From Scrofimicrobium sp. R131 (GTDB lineage Bacteria; Actinomycetota; Actinomycetes; Actinomycetales; Actinomycetaceae), in assembly GCF_040256745.1 (NCBI RefSeq), contig NZ_CP138335.1, positions 930,001 to 994,000 of the forward strand: a DNA stretch of 64,000 nucleotides, read 5' to 3'. The first letter of the stretch is position 1, and each line of letters opens with the position of its first letter. The notes beneath the pieces are model-generated. The model was not told where the DNA came from. It made no database searches and saw nothing but the letters and a program-made list of their open reading frames with translations. Below, in pieces: positions 23,512 to 31,839 of this stretch. The translations under genes and the position numbers were made by a program.

Positions 23512-24990
23512 ATGAGCTTGGAGAGCATCCTGCTGGTTGGGGTCATCGTCCTGGTCGCGGTCCTGATCGTGCTGGTTTTGCGCCGGGGCGGGGACGGTGC
23601 AGACGGGGGTAGGTTGACGCAACTGGTAGAGGACACCGCTCGGCTTGAACAGCAGATTGTCACCAGCGGGCAGATGCAGGGCCAGCGGACGGTCGAACTG
23701 CAGCAGGTGCTCGATGCTCGACTCCGCGACCAGGTGGGACAGAACCGGGATGAGGCCCGCCAGCGCCTCCAGGCAGACGCGGCAGCCCGACTGGAACTGC
23801 AAGAGATTCTGACCGGCCGACTCGACCGGATGGATCGCAGCCTGGGTGAACTGCGGGATTCCCTCACTAAGGGTCTGGATCAGCTCCGCACCACCAACGC
23901 GGCCGAGCTTGAGCGAATCCGCCTTGAGGTGGCGGAGAAGTTGCAGGCCAGCCTCGCACAGTCGCTGAAAGAGAACTCTGAGCAGATCGAAAAGCTGACC
24001 GAGACCTCCAGCAAACGCCAGGATGAACTGCGCGATGCCCTGCGTCTGGAACTGGACAAGGTGCGAACTCAAAATGATGAGCAGCTCGAGAAGATGCGCC
24101 TGACCGTGGATGAGAAGTTGCAGGGAACTCTGCAAAAGCGCCTCGGTGAGTCCTTCCAGCTGGTTTCGGACCGGCTGGAGAAAGTGCAGCGCGGTCTCGG
24201 CGAGATGCAGACGCTCGCCTCGGATGTGGGTGGGCTGAAGCGGGTCCTGTCCAACGTGAAGACCCGGGGAACCTGGGGGGAAGTGCAACTGTCACGCCAG
24301 TTGGAGGATGTCCTTTCGCCTAGCCAGTATGAGGAGAACGTGGCGATTGATCCCCAGTCACGGGAGCGGGTGGAGTTCGCGGTTCGGCTCCCCGGCAAGA
24401 GTGAGGACTCACCGGTGTACCTGCCAATCGACTCCAAGTTCCCCCAGGAGTCCTACGAGCGGCTCCTGTCGGCCCAAGAGGCGGGCGATGTCGTGGAGGT
24501 GGAGCGGGCCACCAAGGAACTGGAGCAGGCCATTCGACTGCAAGCCAAAACCATCAGCACCAAGTACATTCATCCGCCCCTGTCGACGGACTTCGCCATC
24601 ATGTACCTGCCGACCGAGGGTCTGTTCGCCGAAACGGTGAGGATTCCTGGACTGGCTTCGTCGTTGCAGGTTAACGAACGGGTGATGATCACCGGCCCCA
24701 CCACGCTGATGTCACTGCTCGGCAGCTTGCAGATGGGATTCAAGACCCTGGCCATCGAAAAACGCTCCTCTGAGGTTTGGCAGGTGCTGGGGGCCGCCAA
24801 GGCCGAGTTCGCGAAGTACGGGCAGGTCTGGGAGCGGCTCGGCAAGCAGTTGCAGACCGCCCAGCGCACGGTTGAGGATGCCGGTCGGCGCACGCGGGCG
24901 GTTGAGCGAAAGCTCCGGGATGTCGAACTGCTCGAAGTGGAAGGGGAAGCGGAGGACCTGATCGACGAGGTGCTCCTGATCGAAGAGTAA
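23512..24990 (+). CDS. rmuC: DNA recombination protein RmuC family
   Basis: A 492-residue protein with an N-terminal membrane anchor (LLVGVIVLVAVLIVLVL, residues about 6-22). A long charged coiled coil (about 35-215, rich in Leu/Gln/Glu/Arg) is followed by the RmuC nuclease-like domain (about 220-470: GTWGEVQLSRQLEDVL, PIDSKFPQESYERL, DFAIMYLPTEGLFAE, LMSLLGSLQMGF). RmuC limits inversions at short inverted repeats and is predicted to be a nuclease of the restriction-enzyme-like fold. The ATG at 23512 follows AAAGGGGAAG; a TTG six codons earlier overlaps that site and is rejected. It appears monocistronic. Confidence 0.93.
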   Translation: MSLESILLVGVIVLVAVLIVLVLRRGGDGADGGRLTQLVEDTARLEQQIVTSGQMQGQRTVELQQVLDARLRDQVGQNRDEARQRLQADAAARLELQEILTGRLDRMDRSLGELRDSLTKGLDQLRTTNAAELERIRLEVAEKLQASLAQSLKENSEQIEKLTETSSKRQDELRDALRLELDKVRTQNDEQLEKMRLTVDEKLQGTLQKRLGESFQLVSDRLEKVQRGLGEMQTLASDVGGLKRVLSNVKTRGTWGEVQLSRQLEDVLSPSQYEENVAIDPQSRERVEFAVRLPGKSEDSPVYLPIDSKFPQESYERLLSAQEAGDVVEVERATKELEQAIRLQAKTISTKYIHPPLSTDFAIMYLPTEGLFAETVRIPGLASSLQVNERVMITGPTTLMSLLGSLQMGFKTLAIEKRSSEVWQVLGAAKAEFAKYGQVWERLGKQLQTAQRTVEDAGRRTRAVERKLRDVELLEVEGEAEDLIDEVLLIEE

Positions 24991-25023
24991 AACTGAGGGT
25001 TGGGGGCGGACTAGAGTTTAGGC

Positions 25024-26151
25024 ATGAGCAAAACCCAGCCCGTAACCAGTGCCGACCGGGTCACCCAAGCGTTGCAGACCGCCCCCAACACCATCTTCTC
25101 CCGGCTCAGAACCCCCGCCGAGGAGTTCCACGCCCTGGCGGAAGCCTGCGAACAGTACGGCCTCGACCAGTGGGACCTGTACGGCGACGGGGGACCGATA
25201 GCAATACTCGAAACCGAAGTGCGGGAACTGCTGGCGATCGAAGCCGCCGTGTTCTTCCCCTCGGGGATTATGGCTCAGCAGGTGGCCCTCCGGATTCACA
25301 CAGATCGGGCCCGCAATCCCCGGGTAGCGCTGCCGGACCTGAGCCACCTCCTGGTGCATGAGGAGGATGGTCCCCGCATTCTGCACGGCCTCCAATATGA
25401 GTACCTGACCCGCGGCAACCGGGTGGCCACCAGAGCCAACCTAGACGCAATCCCCGGGGAACTGGGGGCCGTCCTGGTAGAACTGCCGCTCAGAGACGCC
25501 GGCTGCCTGCTCCCCACCTGGGAAGAGCTGGTCGACCTGGCGGCCGCCTGTCAGGACCGGGGAGTCGCCCTGCACATTGACGGGGCTCGCCTGTGGGAAT
25601 CAACCCCGCACCTGGAACACAGCCTCGCGGAGATCGCGGCCCTGGCCGACACGGTCTACCTGTCCTTCTATAAGGGACTGGGCGCCCTGGCCGGAGCCGT
25701 CCTGGTGGGGGATCAGGCCACCGTGGCCGAAGCCCGGGTCTGGCGACGCCGACTCGGCGGGACCACCTACCACGCCACTGCGATCGCGGCCTCGGCGCTG
25801 GTGGGTTTGCGGTCAAAACTGGCGGGAATCCCACAGGCTGTGCAGTGGGCACGCCAGTTCACCGCTGCACTTCCATCCGAAATCACCAGCCAGCCGGCCC
25901 CGGTCCACACCAACCAGTTCCACCTGTACACGCTGGGGAACGCCGAGCGGCTCAACCGCTTCCTTCACCAGGTGATTGAGGAATCCGGGGTCGCCTTTTG
26001 CCGGCCCTGGCGAGCAACCCAGGTTCCGGGGGTCGCAGCCACCGAGATTGCGGTTGCCGTGGGCGAACCCGCGGTCACCCCAGAAGAGGCAGCAGCACTG
26101 ATGAAACGGGTCATTGACCTGGCCCTATCCGAGGATGGCGACTCCCGCTAG
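25024..26151 (+). CDS. PLP-dependent beta-eliminating lyase / threonine-aldolase-like protein
   Basis: A 375-residue fold-type I PLP enzyme of the Beta_elim_lyase family. DLYGDGGPIAILETEVREL is an N-terminal helix region and AVFFPSGIMAQQVAL the cofactor-phosphate loop. HEEDGPRIL holds the family His-Glu motif, ALHIDGARLWES carries the PLP-ring Asp and Arg, and LSFYKGLGALAGAVL the Schiff-base Lys. The closest function is low-specificity threonine aldolase (threonine to glycine and acetaldehyde), but the substrate is uncertain because the family also contains tryptophanase-like lyases. The ATG sits six bases after TAGAGT (25012-25017), pointing to leaderless translation. Confidence 0.85.
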   Translation: MSKTQPVTSADRVTQALQTAPNTIFSRLRTPAEEFHALAEACEQYGLDQWDLYGDGGPIAILETEVRELLAIEAAVFFPSGIMAQQVALRIHTDRARNPRVALPDLSHLLVHEEDGPRILHGLQYEYLTRGNRVATRANLDAIPGELGAVLVELPLRDAGCLLPTWEELVDLAAACQDRGVALHIDGARLWESTPHLEHSLAEIAALADTVYLSFYKGLGALAGAVLVGDQATVAEARVWRRRLGGTTYHATAIAASALVGLRSKLAGIPQAVQWARQFTAALPSEITSQPAPVHTNQFHLYTLGNAERLNRFLHQVIEESGVAFCRPWRATQVPGVAATEIAVAVGEPAVTPEEAAALMKRVIDLALSEDGDSR

Positions 26152-26156
26152 CAAAA

Positions 26157-26186
26157 GGTTCCGGAACCTACCCGGGTCCCGGAACC
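26157..26186. terminator. Bidirectional hairpin between convergent genes
   Basis: GGTTCCGG (26157-26164) pairs with CCGGAACC (26179-26186); the first arm is also part of a 12-bp perfect palindrome GGTTCCGGAACC. It starts 6 bases after the lyase stop codon. Confidence 0.6.
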
Positions 26187-26220
26187 GATCGTCGCTCGGG
26201 CAAGAGCCAAGTTGGCCCGC

Positions 26221-27915
26221 CTAGCGGTTGGCGGCCGCCTCGCGCGCCACAATCAGACCGTAAACCAAGCCCTGGCCGATGGTTGCTCCCGCACCCGGGT
26301 AGGACCGGCCAAACACGTTGGCCGCATTGTTGCCCAGGGAGTAGAGTCCCGCAATTGGCTGCTGATCCTGACCCAGCACGCGCCCGCGGGCGTCCGCGAC
26401 CAGGCCACCGCAGGTCCCCAGATCCGACAGCACCATCTTCACCGCGTAGAGGGTTCCCTTCAGTGGACGAAGGTTCGGGTTCGGGGTGATGGTCGGGTCA
26501 CCGTAATAGCGGTCGTAGGCGCTCTGACCTCGGCCAAAGTCGTGGTCCACCCCCAGGTTGGCCACCTGGTTGAACCGGCGAAGCGTTGCCTCCAACTGTT
26601 CGGGCGGAACGCCGATGCCGGCGGCCAACTCGCGCGGGGTCTTCCCGGTGGCGGCAATCCCAGCGTCGTACCAGGACTGCGGAATCGCCATCGTGGGAAA
26701 CAGGGACCCGGCCAAGACATAAGAGTCCCGATACTTCTTGTCAAAGACCAGCCACATGGTGCCGACCGGGTGACCTTCGTCTGCCAGCTCCAAAACCCGC
26801 TGCCCAAACGACATGTAGTCGGTGGCCTCGTTGATGAATCGTTGCCCCTCATCGTTGACCAGCAGGGAGCCGGGAAGGGACCGTTCCGCCAGGCAAATCT
26901 GGACCGGACCGTCCCCAACCGGGGCGAACGAAGGGAACCACCAGGCCTGATCCATCAGCTTGGTTTCGGCCCCCACCCGCTGACCGGCAGCAATCCCGTC
27001 GCCGGTGTTGCCCGGGGATCCGAGGGACAAATCTTCGGACAAAATCGGGGACTGGAGTTGCTGGCGCAAGGCCAGATCGTGGTCAAAGCCGCCGGTAGCC
27101 AGGACCACCCCGCGCCGGGCCCGCACCTGGACCTCCCGACCGTCCTGCTCAATCTGGGCGCCCACCACCCGACCCTCTTCCACGATCAGGTCGGTCAGCT
27201 GGGCGCGGGTCCAGACCGGGATCTGCGCGCGAATCAGACCGGCAAACATTCCGGCCGCCAGGGCCTGCCCGCCAGCCATGTACTCGCGGCCCAGCACCTT
27301 CCCGCCCACCCCCTGGATCACCCGTTTGGTCACCCGCGGCACGCCCTGGAGTGGGCGCCGAGCAATCAGGTTCATCCACTTGTAGTCGGCGCCCGTCACC
27401 GGCATCGGGACCGGAGCTTCCATCACGCCGGGGCGGAACCGGCCCCGTTCCTCCCCCAGAAGGGAGGCGTCAAAGGGAAGGCACTCGCAGGAGCGACCTT
27501 CCGCCGAGCCTCCCGGGTGTTCCGGATGGTAGTCAGAGTAGTAGCGGGCCCAGAAGAATTTCATGGGAGTGGTCCGTTCCAACATCGCCACCGCCTCGGC
27601 CCCGTGGGTGACGAAGGCCTCCCACCGGTCCCGCGCCGAATCCTCCCCGACCAGCGACTCCAGGTAGCTGCGCACCTCATCGGCGCTGTTGTCAGCCCCC
27701 GCTTCGGTCAGCACCTGGTTGGGGGGAATCCAAAACGCACCTCCGGACCGAGCGGTCGACCCGCCGACATACTCGGTCTTCTCAACCACCAACACGTCCA
27801 AACCCAACTCGTTGGCCGCCAGCGCAGCGGCCATTCCTGTTCCCGAGCCAATTACCAAAAGATCTACTTCAGAATTAGAAGCAGTTGGACCGGCAGGAAT
27901 TTCTCTCTCGACCAT
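26221..27915 (-). CDS. FAD-dependent oxidoreductase, 3-ketosteroid-delta1-dehydrogenase-like
   Basis: A 564-residue cytoplasmic flavoprotein of the FAD_binding_2 family. Residues about 18-62 hold the dinucleotide fold DLLVIGSGTGMAAALAAN followed by VVEKTEYVGGSTARSGG. The C-terminus has GLYSLGNNAANVFGRSYPGAGATIGQG, in which Tyr and the Gly four residues later match catalytic Tyr487/Gly491 of Rhodococcus 3-ketosteroid dehydrogenase. SAYDRYYGDP is also typical. Relatives introduce a C1-C2 double bond in 3-ketosteroids; fumarate-reductase-like members are the alternative. The ATG at 27915 follows AAGGGAG; an in-frame start 31 codons upstream enters the divergent promoter and is rejected. No other steroid genes are nearby. 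Confidence 0.8.
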   Translation of the reverse strand: MVEREIPAGPTASNSEVDLLVIGSGTGMAAALAANELGLDVLVVEKTEYVGGSTARSGGAFWIPPNQVLTEAGADNSADEVRSYLESLVGEDSARDRWEAFVTHGAEAVAMLERTTPMKFFWARYYSDYHPEHPGGSAEGRSCECLPFDASLLGEERGRFRPGVMEAPVPMPVTGADYKWMNLIARRPLQGVPRVTKRVIQGVGGKVLGREYMAGGQALAAGMFAGLIRAQIPVWTRAQLTDLIVEEGRVVGAQIEQDGREVQVRARRGVVLATGGFDHDLALRQQLQSPILSEDLSLGSPGNTGDGIAAGQRVGAETKLMDQAWWFPSFAPVGDGPVQICLAERSLPGSLLVNDEGQRFINEATDYMSFGQRVLELADEGHPVGTMWLVFDKKYRDSYVLAGSLFPTMAIPQSWYDAGIAATGKTPRELAAGIGVPPEQLEATLRRFNQVANLGVDHDFGRGQSAYDRYYGDPTITPNPNLRPLKGTLYAVKMVLSDLGTCGGLVADARGRVLGQDQQPIAGLYSLGNNAANVFGRSYPGAGATIGQGLVYGLIVAREAAANR

Positions 27916-27983
27916 GATCAGCTCCCTTGCTTTGGAAAGAGTCCCACGCCACAATTCTACCCAGCCGGCAGGTTTCCACCAGG

Positions 27984-27989
27984 TATAAT
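27984..27989 (+). promoter_or_regulatory. TATAAT -10 box of a leaderless acetyltransferase gene
   Basis: A perfect -10 hexamer exactly six bases before the ATG at 27996, so transcription should begin at or next to the start codon. No Shine-Dalgarno can be present on such a transcript. Confidence 0.75.
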
Positions 27990-27995
27990 TTTCGG

Positions 27996-28565
27996 ATGAG
28001 GCTGACACACACCGGATCGGTTCCCCTGCGCACCGAACGTTTGCTTCTGCGGCAATTCCAGCCCGGGGACGCCCCCGCGATGTTCGAGCGGTGGGCCAGC
28101 TCGCCCAGGGCCACCAGGTATCTCACCTGGCCGCCTCACGACCATCTGGCCGTGACAGAGGCTGTCTTGGCGGAATGGGTATCCAATTATGTACAGCCAA
28201 CGTTCTATCAGTGGGCAATAGTTCCGGTGGGCTCAAACTTACCGATCGGCTCCATCTCGGTGGTGGACCGGGATGAAACTGCCGGAGAGGTAGAAATCGG
28301 CTATGTGATTGGACCGGAATGGTGGGGGCAGGGGTACACGGCCGAGGCGCTGGTCCGCCTCGTCGACCACTTCTTTGCCGAGGTGGGGGTCGGCTCGGTG
28401 CTGGCGCGCTGCCATCCGGAGAACCTGGCCTCCAGCCGGGTGATGCTAAAGGCAGGGATGCGCCGTCTTCCCTGGGACGATGAACCCGGCGGCCAAGCCC
28501 TGGCACCCAAGTCCGAGCCGGAGCACCAGTACCGCGTGACCCGGCAGATGTGGGAGCGCCGGTAG
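27996..28565 (+). CDS. GNAT acetyltransferase, RimJ/RimL type
   Basis: A 189-residue acetyltransferase_3 family protein: TERLLLRQFQPGDAPAMFER at the N-terminus, IGSISVVDRDETAGEVEIGY, the acetyl-CoA loop PEWWGQGYTAEALVRLVDHF (Q/RxxGxG/A type) at about residues 108-127, and CHPENLASSRVMLKAGM near the end. Family members acetylate N-termini of ribosomal proteins or small molecules such as antibiotics; the target is unknown. The ATG lies six bases after TATAAT and defines a leaderless start; an upstream in-frame ATG precedes the promoter and is rejected. The PAP2 gene begins on the stop codon's last base. Confidence 0.88.
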   Translation: MRLTHTGSVPLRTERLLLRQFQPGDAPAMFERWASSPRATRYLTWPPHDHLAVTEAVLAEWVSNYVQPTFYQWAIVPVGSNLPIGSISVVDRDETAGEVEIGYVIGPEWWGQGYTAEALVRLVDHFFAEVGVGSVLARCHPENLASSRVMLKAGMRRLPWDDEPGGQALAPKSEPEHQYRVTRQMWERR

Positions 28566-29521
28566 TGCCAACCCGATACCCAATGACCCGCACCAGCGGC
28601 CTGGTCCTCCTGGCGCTGCTGGTGACTGCCTGGTTGGTGGGCTCCTGCTTCGATCAGTCGATCAGTCACGAGCTGGCTGTCAAAACCAATGCTTTCGGGC
28701 GGTTCTTTGCCGCCTATGGGGCGGCGCCAGCATTCTTGGCCGCGGTGGTGGCGGGGGCGCTTCTGGTGCAGTTTGGGGGGTGGGGACAGTTTCCACCCGG
28801 GTCCGACTCGGCGAGGCCAACCCAAAGAAAGGCGGTACGGGCGAGCCTCACCGTGATCGGGGTGGCTCTGACAGCCGTCGCCCTCGGATGCCTGATAGTG
28901 GTGCCCGCACACTACTGGGAGCTGCCCCTGTGGGGGAGAACCGTGGTGGCGCTGATCCTGGTTGGGGCCACCTGGTGGGCAACCCGGTGGGTGGCGGCTG
29001 AGGCGGATCCCCGGTTGGCTCTGCGCGTGGCCCTGATTCTGATCGCGGTGGTGATTGCCGAGATGCTGGTAGTCACGCTGCTAAAGGTCGGGTGGGACCG
29101 CCCGCGCCCACGCCTGGCCCTGTGGGGGGAGGGGCAGTTCGCCCCCTGGTGGGCGCTGGGGATCGAGTCGGAGGCCGACCTGCTTGCCGGCGGCGTCCCC
29201 AGTGACGAGTTCAAGTCGCTGCCCTCGGCCCACACCGCCAACGCCGCTGTGGCCATGGCCTTGCCGCTGCTGAGCCTGCTCCGACCCGCCTGGGCGCGCC
29301 TGGCCCCGCTCCTGCTGTGGATTGGGGCGCTGTGGACGGCGGCTGTCGCCCTGTCGCGTGTGGTCCTCGGGGCTCACTACGTGACCGACACAGCCCTCGG
29401 GGCCGCCCTCACCCTGGGGTTGCTGCTGCTGATCAGTCACCTGGTGTTGAGGTGGCGTTGGTTTGGCCCGGACCCGGAGGGCCTTGAACCGGGAGATTCA
29501 GGCCCGCCGGTTTCTGACTAG
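28565..29521 (+). CDS. PAP2-superfamily membrane phosphatase
   Basis: A 318-residue membrane protein with about six hydrophobic segments and the three PAP2 motifs in order: KVGWDRPRP (residues about 176-184), PSAHTANA (about 221) and SRVVLGAHYVTD (about 268-279). Such enzymes dephosphorylate lipid phosphates (undecaprenyl pyrophosphate, phosphatidate) at the outer membrane face. A long insertion (about 185-215, rich in Trp and Gly) lies between motifs 1 and 2. The GTG at 28565 shares its G with the preceding TAG stop and has GGGAG 8 bases upstream; an ATG six codons later is the alternative. It is translationally coupled to the acetyltransferase gene. Confidence 0.88.
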   Translation: MPTRYPMTRTSGLVLLALLVTAWLVGSCFDQSISHELAVKTNAFGRFFAAYGAAPAFLAAVVAGALLVQFGGWGQFPPGSDSARPTQRKAVRASLTVIGVALTAVALGCLIVVPAHYWELPLWGRTVVALILVGATWWATRWVAAEADPRLALRVALILIAVVIAEMLVVTLLKVGWDRPRPRLALWGEGQFAPWWALGIESEADLLAGGVPSDEFKSLPSAHTANAAVAMALPLLSLLRPAWARLAPLLLWIGALWTAAVALSRVVLGAHYVTDTALGAALTLGLLLLISHLVLRWRWFGPDPEGLEPGDSGPPVSD

Positions 29522-30093
29522 CCGCGCACGAGCCGTTCTGCGCTCGGCGAGTCGGTAGTGGCGGGCAAGCCGCGAGGGCGCTTCCAATAGCGCCACCAGC
29601 CCCAGCCGCGCCCAACCGGCTGCCAGCCGTCACCGTCTGGACCTTGACTCCAGCGGGTGCGGGTGTGTTCCCACTGCTGCTCGGAGCGCTCCACGATGTG
29701 GAAGGTCGGCCCGTAGTCGACGCTGTGCCAGCCGTAGCGACCAGCCCGGTCCAGCACGTCCATTTCGTTGAACGCGGTCACCCGGCGCAGCACCATTTGG
29801 TGCGGGGCAACGTCGCGCGGAGGGGAGGGAACCCCAAAGCGCTGCTGGGCTGCCTGCCGGGAGGTACCCAAAGTGCTGCCGATTTGCTCCCAGGTGCATC
29901 CGGCGGCACGCGCAGAGTTCACCGCCGCGTCGACGAGTTCCTGAGCGGCCTCAGCTCCAACCTGGGCCAGGACAGTGAACTCCAAATGTGCGGTGGACTC
30001 CGAACGCATCCGTTGGAACAACTCCGGACATTGCTGTTCTAGCACGGCAGCGAACTGCTCGCGCAAAACACCCTTTTCAATTAACTCAGCCAT
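29518..30093 (-). CDS. Small DNA-binding-like protein with central helix-turn-helix
   Basis: A 191-residue protein. Residues about 45-85 read as an AraC/sigma-like helix-turn-helix of a kind common in actinobacterial hypothetical proteins (GCTWEQIGSTLGTSRQAAQQ, followed by RFG). The C-terminal half is rich in Trp, Arg and His (HSVDYGPTFHIVE; GRGWGWWRYW) and is unknown. The ATG is six bases after TACACT, which is 18 bp from TTGACA, so this is a strong leaderless promoter. An inverted repeat spanning the -35 suggests that the protein represses its own gene. Its stop overlaps the convergent PAP2 stop. Confidence 0.78.
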   Translation of the reverse strand: MAELIEKGVLREQFAAVLEQQCPELFQRMRSESTAHLEFTVLAQVGAEAAQELVDAAVNSARAAGCTWEQIGSTLGTSRQAAQQRFGVPSPPRDVAPHQMVLRRVTAFNEMDVLDRAGRYGWHSVDYGPTFHIVERSEQQWEHTRTRWSQGPDGDGWQPVGRGWGWWRYWKRPRGLPATTDSPSAERLVRG

Positions 30094-30099
30094 AATGCA

Positions 30100-30129
30100 A
30101 GTGTAGGTTGACATATCCGAGGGTGTCAA
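30100..30129 (-). promoter_or_regulatory. Promoter with TTGACA/TGTCAA inverted repeat
   Basis: Minus strand: -35 TTGACA (30129-30124, perfect consensus), 18-bp spacer, -10 TACACT (30105-30100), ATG six bases later. TTGACA at 30108-30113 and TGTCAA at 30124-30129 on the plus strand form a 6-bp inverted repeat with a 10-bp spacer, so a dimeric repressor bound there would cover the core promoter. Confidence 0.75.
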
Positions 30130-30148
30130 GAAATGGTGTAGCTTTATT

Positions 30149-30919
30149 CTATTCTCCGGGAAGCCCGGCTGCAGCTAAATCGACCAACCAGAGGGTCTCT
30201 TCGGTTCCGGCAGCTCCCGCGGCCGGAATCTGGTCCAGAGGTGCGTGTGACAGGGCCGCCGCTAGCGCCTCGGCCTTCTCTTGGCCGGCGGCAACCACCC
30301 AAACCGCACGGGCCTGCTGGATCACCTCCAGCGACAGGCTGACCCGCTCGGGCGGTGGTTTCGGGGAATTCTCCACACCGACGGCGCTGATATCGCGCGC
30401 ATTTATTTCTGCTTTTCCGGGGAAAAGTGAGGCAATATGTCCGTCGGGCCCCATCCCCAAGAGAAGGACGTCGAATCTGGGGGTGGCCAGGCCCGGGTGG
30501 GCATAGGCGGCCAGCTCCTCGCGATAGCGCGCGGCCGCCTCGTCCGGGGTGCTCACGCCCTGAGCCGGATCTAGCGGTGGCATCGGGTGCAGGTGCAGCG
30601 GCTCGAACCGCGCCGCCAGGCTGTCCAGCAGGGCCTCCCGCGCCTGGGTCTCGTTTCGGTCGGGATCGCCGGCGGGCAGGAACCGCTCATCGCCCCACCA
30701 GAAATGCACCTCCGACCAGTCCACCGCGCCAGCAGCCGGGTTCTTCGCGACCTCGGCCAGCAGCTGAATCCCAATCGTACCGCCGGTGAGAACCAGGTGA
30801 ACTGGCGCTTGGACCGACTGAAGGTCGATTAGGCGGGTGATCAGTCGAGCCGCGGTTGCGGCCGCCAAGGTGTTCGGGTCCGGGTGCACGAGGACGCGGC
30901 GGGGCGTGGTGTGACTCAT
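30149..30919 (-). CDS. pgl: 6-phosphogluconolactonase
   Basis: A 256-residue enzyme of the SugI/DevB type: LTGGTIGIQLL near residue 45, VHFWWGDERFLPAGDPDRNE around 75, LLGMGPDGHIASLFPG near 155, and VWVVAAGQEKAEALAAAL towards the end. It hydrolyses 6-phosphogluconolactone in the oxidative pentose-phosphate pathway. The ATG overlaps the opcA stop as ATGA and has GGAGG 7 bases upstream. It is the last gene of the gnd-zwf-opcA-pgl operon, which contains every step from glucose-6-phosphate to ribulose-5-phosphate. Confidence 0.94.
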   Translation of the reverse strand: MSHTTPRRVLVHPDPNTLAAATAARLITRLIDLQSVQAPVHLVLTGGTIGIQLLAEVAKNPAAGAVDWSEVHFWWGDERFLPAGDPDRNETQAREALLDSLAARFEPLHLHPMPPLDPAQGVSTPDEAAARYREELAAYAHPGLATPRFDVLLLGMGPDGHIASLFPGKAEINARDISAVGVENSPKPPPERVSLSLEVIQQARAVWVVAAGQEKAEALAAALSHAPLDQIPAAGAAGTEETLWLVDLAAAGLPGE

Positions 30920-31839
30920 GGTTGATCCTCCAGCAGTTGCAGTCCGTCTTGCAGTACCTCACCGTAAACCTCGTCGGCGTCGAGGCGGCGGAGCTCCTCG
31001 GCCAGGCACTCGCGCAGCTCCCGAATTGGGAGGGCAATTCGATGGCTGGGCTGGCCGGGCTGCGACAGAATGGCCTCGCGCCCATCGGGGCGGTCCAACA
31101 CGATCGGCCCGGAGGCCCGCTCCAGCCGAACCTGGGTGATGGCCAGCGGCGTGTCCTGGCGGATGATCTCGACCGGGCACCGCAGCGCCCACCCGAGCCA
31201 GGCGCCCAGCAGGTCAAGAGACGGGTGGGTGCCCTCCCCAGCAATGACCACGCGCTGGACCGGCTCAAATGGCGGCTGGTCCAAAGTGGCAGCCAGGAGT
31301 CCCCGCCAGCGAGTGGCACGGGTCCAAGCCAGATCCGTGTCGCCCTCGCGGTAGTGACGCCCCAGGTAGTTCAGGGTCACCGCCGGCCGATCGCACTCGG
31401 TCGAATCGGTGATCCGGCGGGCCGCCAGCTTCCCGAGCGGATGCTGGCTGGGATTGGTGGGCGCCTGGTAGGGCCACCAAACCACGATGGGAGCGTCGGG
31501 CAGCAGGAGCGGCACCACCAGGGTGTCGACGTGCTCATCCAGTTCGCCGGAGGTCCGCAGGATGATCACTTCGCTGGCACCCGCGTCCCCACCCAAGCGA
31601 ATCTGAGCGTCCAGTTCGGCCCCGCGGACGGTGTCGGCCCGGGTCAGCACGATTACTCGGCAGGGGTGTTCGAGCGAGGCATCCCGGGCGGCGTCGATGG
31701 CCCCCTCCGGATCGCGGTCGCCCGCGTCGATGATCAGGGTCAGGACCCGACCCAAAGCGATGGCCCCGCCCTCGTCTCGCTCCAGCAGGAGGCGGCGGTT
31801 GATGTCCCGGATGGTGGTGCGGGGCAGGTTGATAATCAT
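30916..31839 (-). CDS. opcA: OpcA, glucose-6-phosphate dehydrogenase assembly protein
   Basis: A 307-residue protein. Recognisable OpcA traits are the opening LPRTTIRDINRRLLLERDEG, the strand VIVLTRADTVRG, LPDAPIVVWWPYQAP and the region around TDLAWTRATRWR. OpcA is needed for assembly or activity of G6PDH in cyanobacteria and actinobacteria. The ATG at 31839 has GGAGG 5 bases upstream and overlaps the zwf stop as ATGA; a TTG four codons earlier overlaps the ribosome site and is rejected. Its placement directly after zwf is the standard actinobacterial arrangement. Confidence 0.92.
   Translation of the reverse strand: MIINLPRTTIRDINRRLLLERDEGGAIALGRVLTLIIDAGDRDPEGAIDAARDASLEHPCRVIVLTRADTVRGAELDAQIRLGGDAGASEVIILRTSGELDEHVDTLVVPLLLPDAPIVVWWPYQAPTNPSQHPLGKLAARRITDSTECDRPAVTLNYLGRHYREGDTDLAWTRATRWRGLLAATLDQPPFEPVQRVVIAGEGTHPSLDLLGAWLGWALRCPVEIIRQDTPLAITQVRLERASGPIVLDRPDGREAILSQPGQPSHRIALPIRELRECLAEELRRLDADEVYGEVLQDGLQLLEDQP

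Noticed and set aside
26212-27999. A 595-codon plus-strand frame opposite the flavoprotein gene, and a similar 466-codon minus-strand frame opposite the GH13 gene (20899-22299)
   Set aside because: Both are antisense shadows: composition is His/Gly/Arg/Gln-rich without motifs, while the opposite strands carry intact catalytic motifs.
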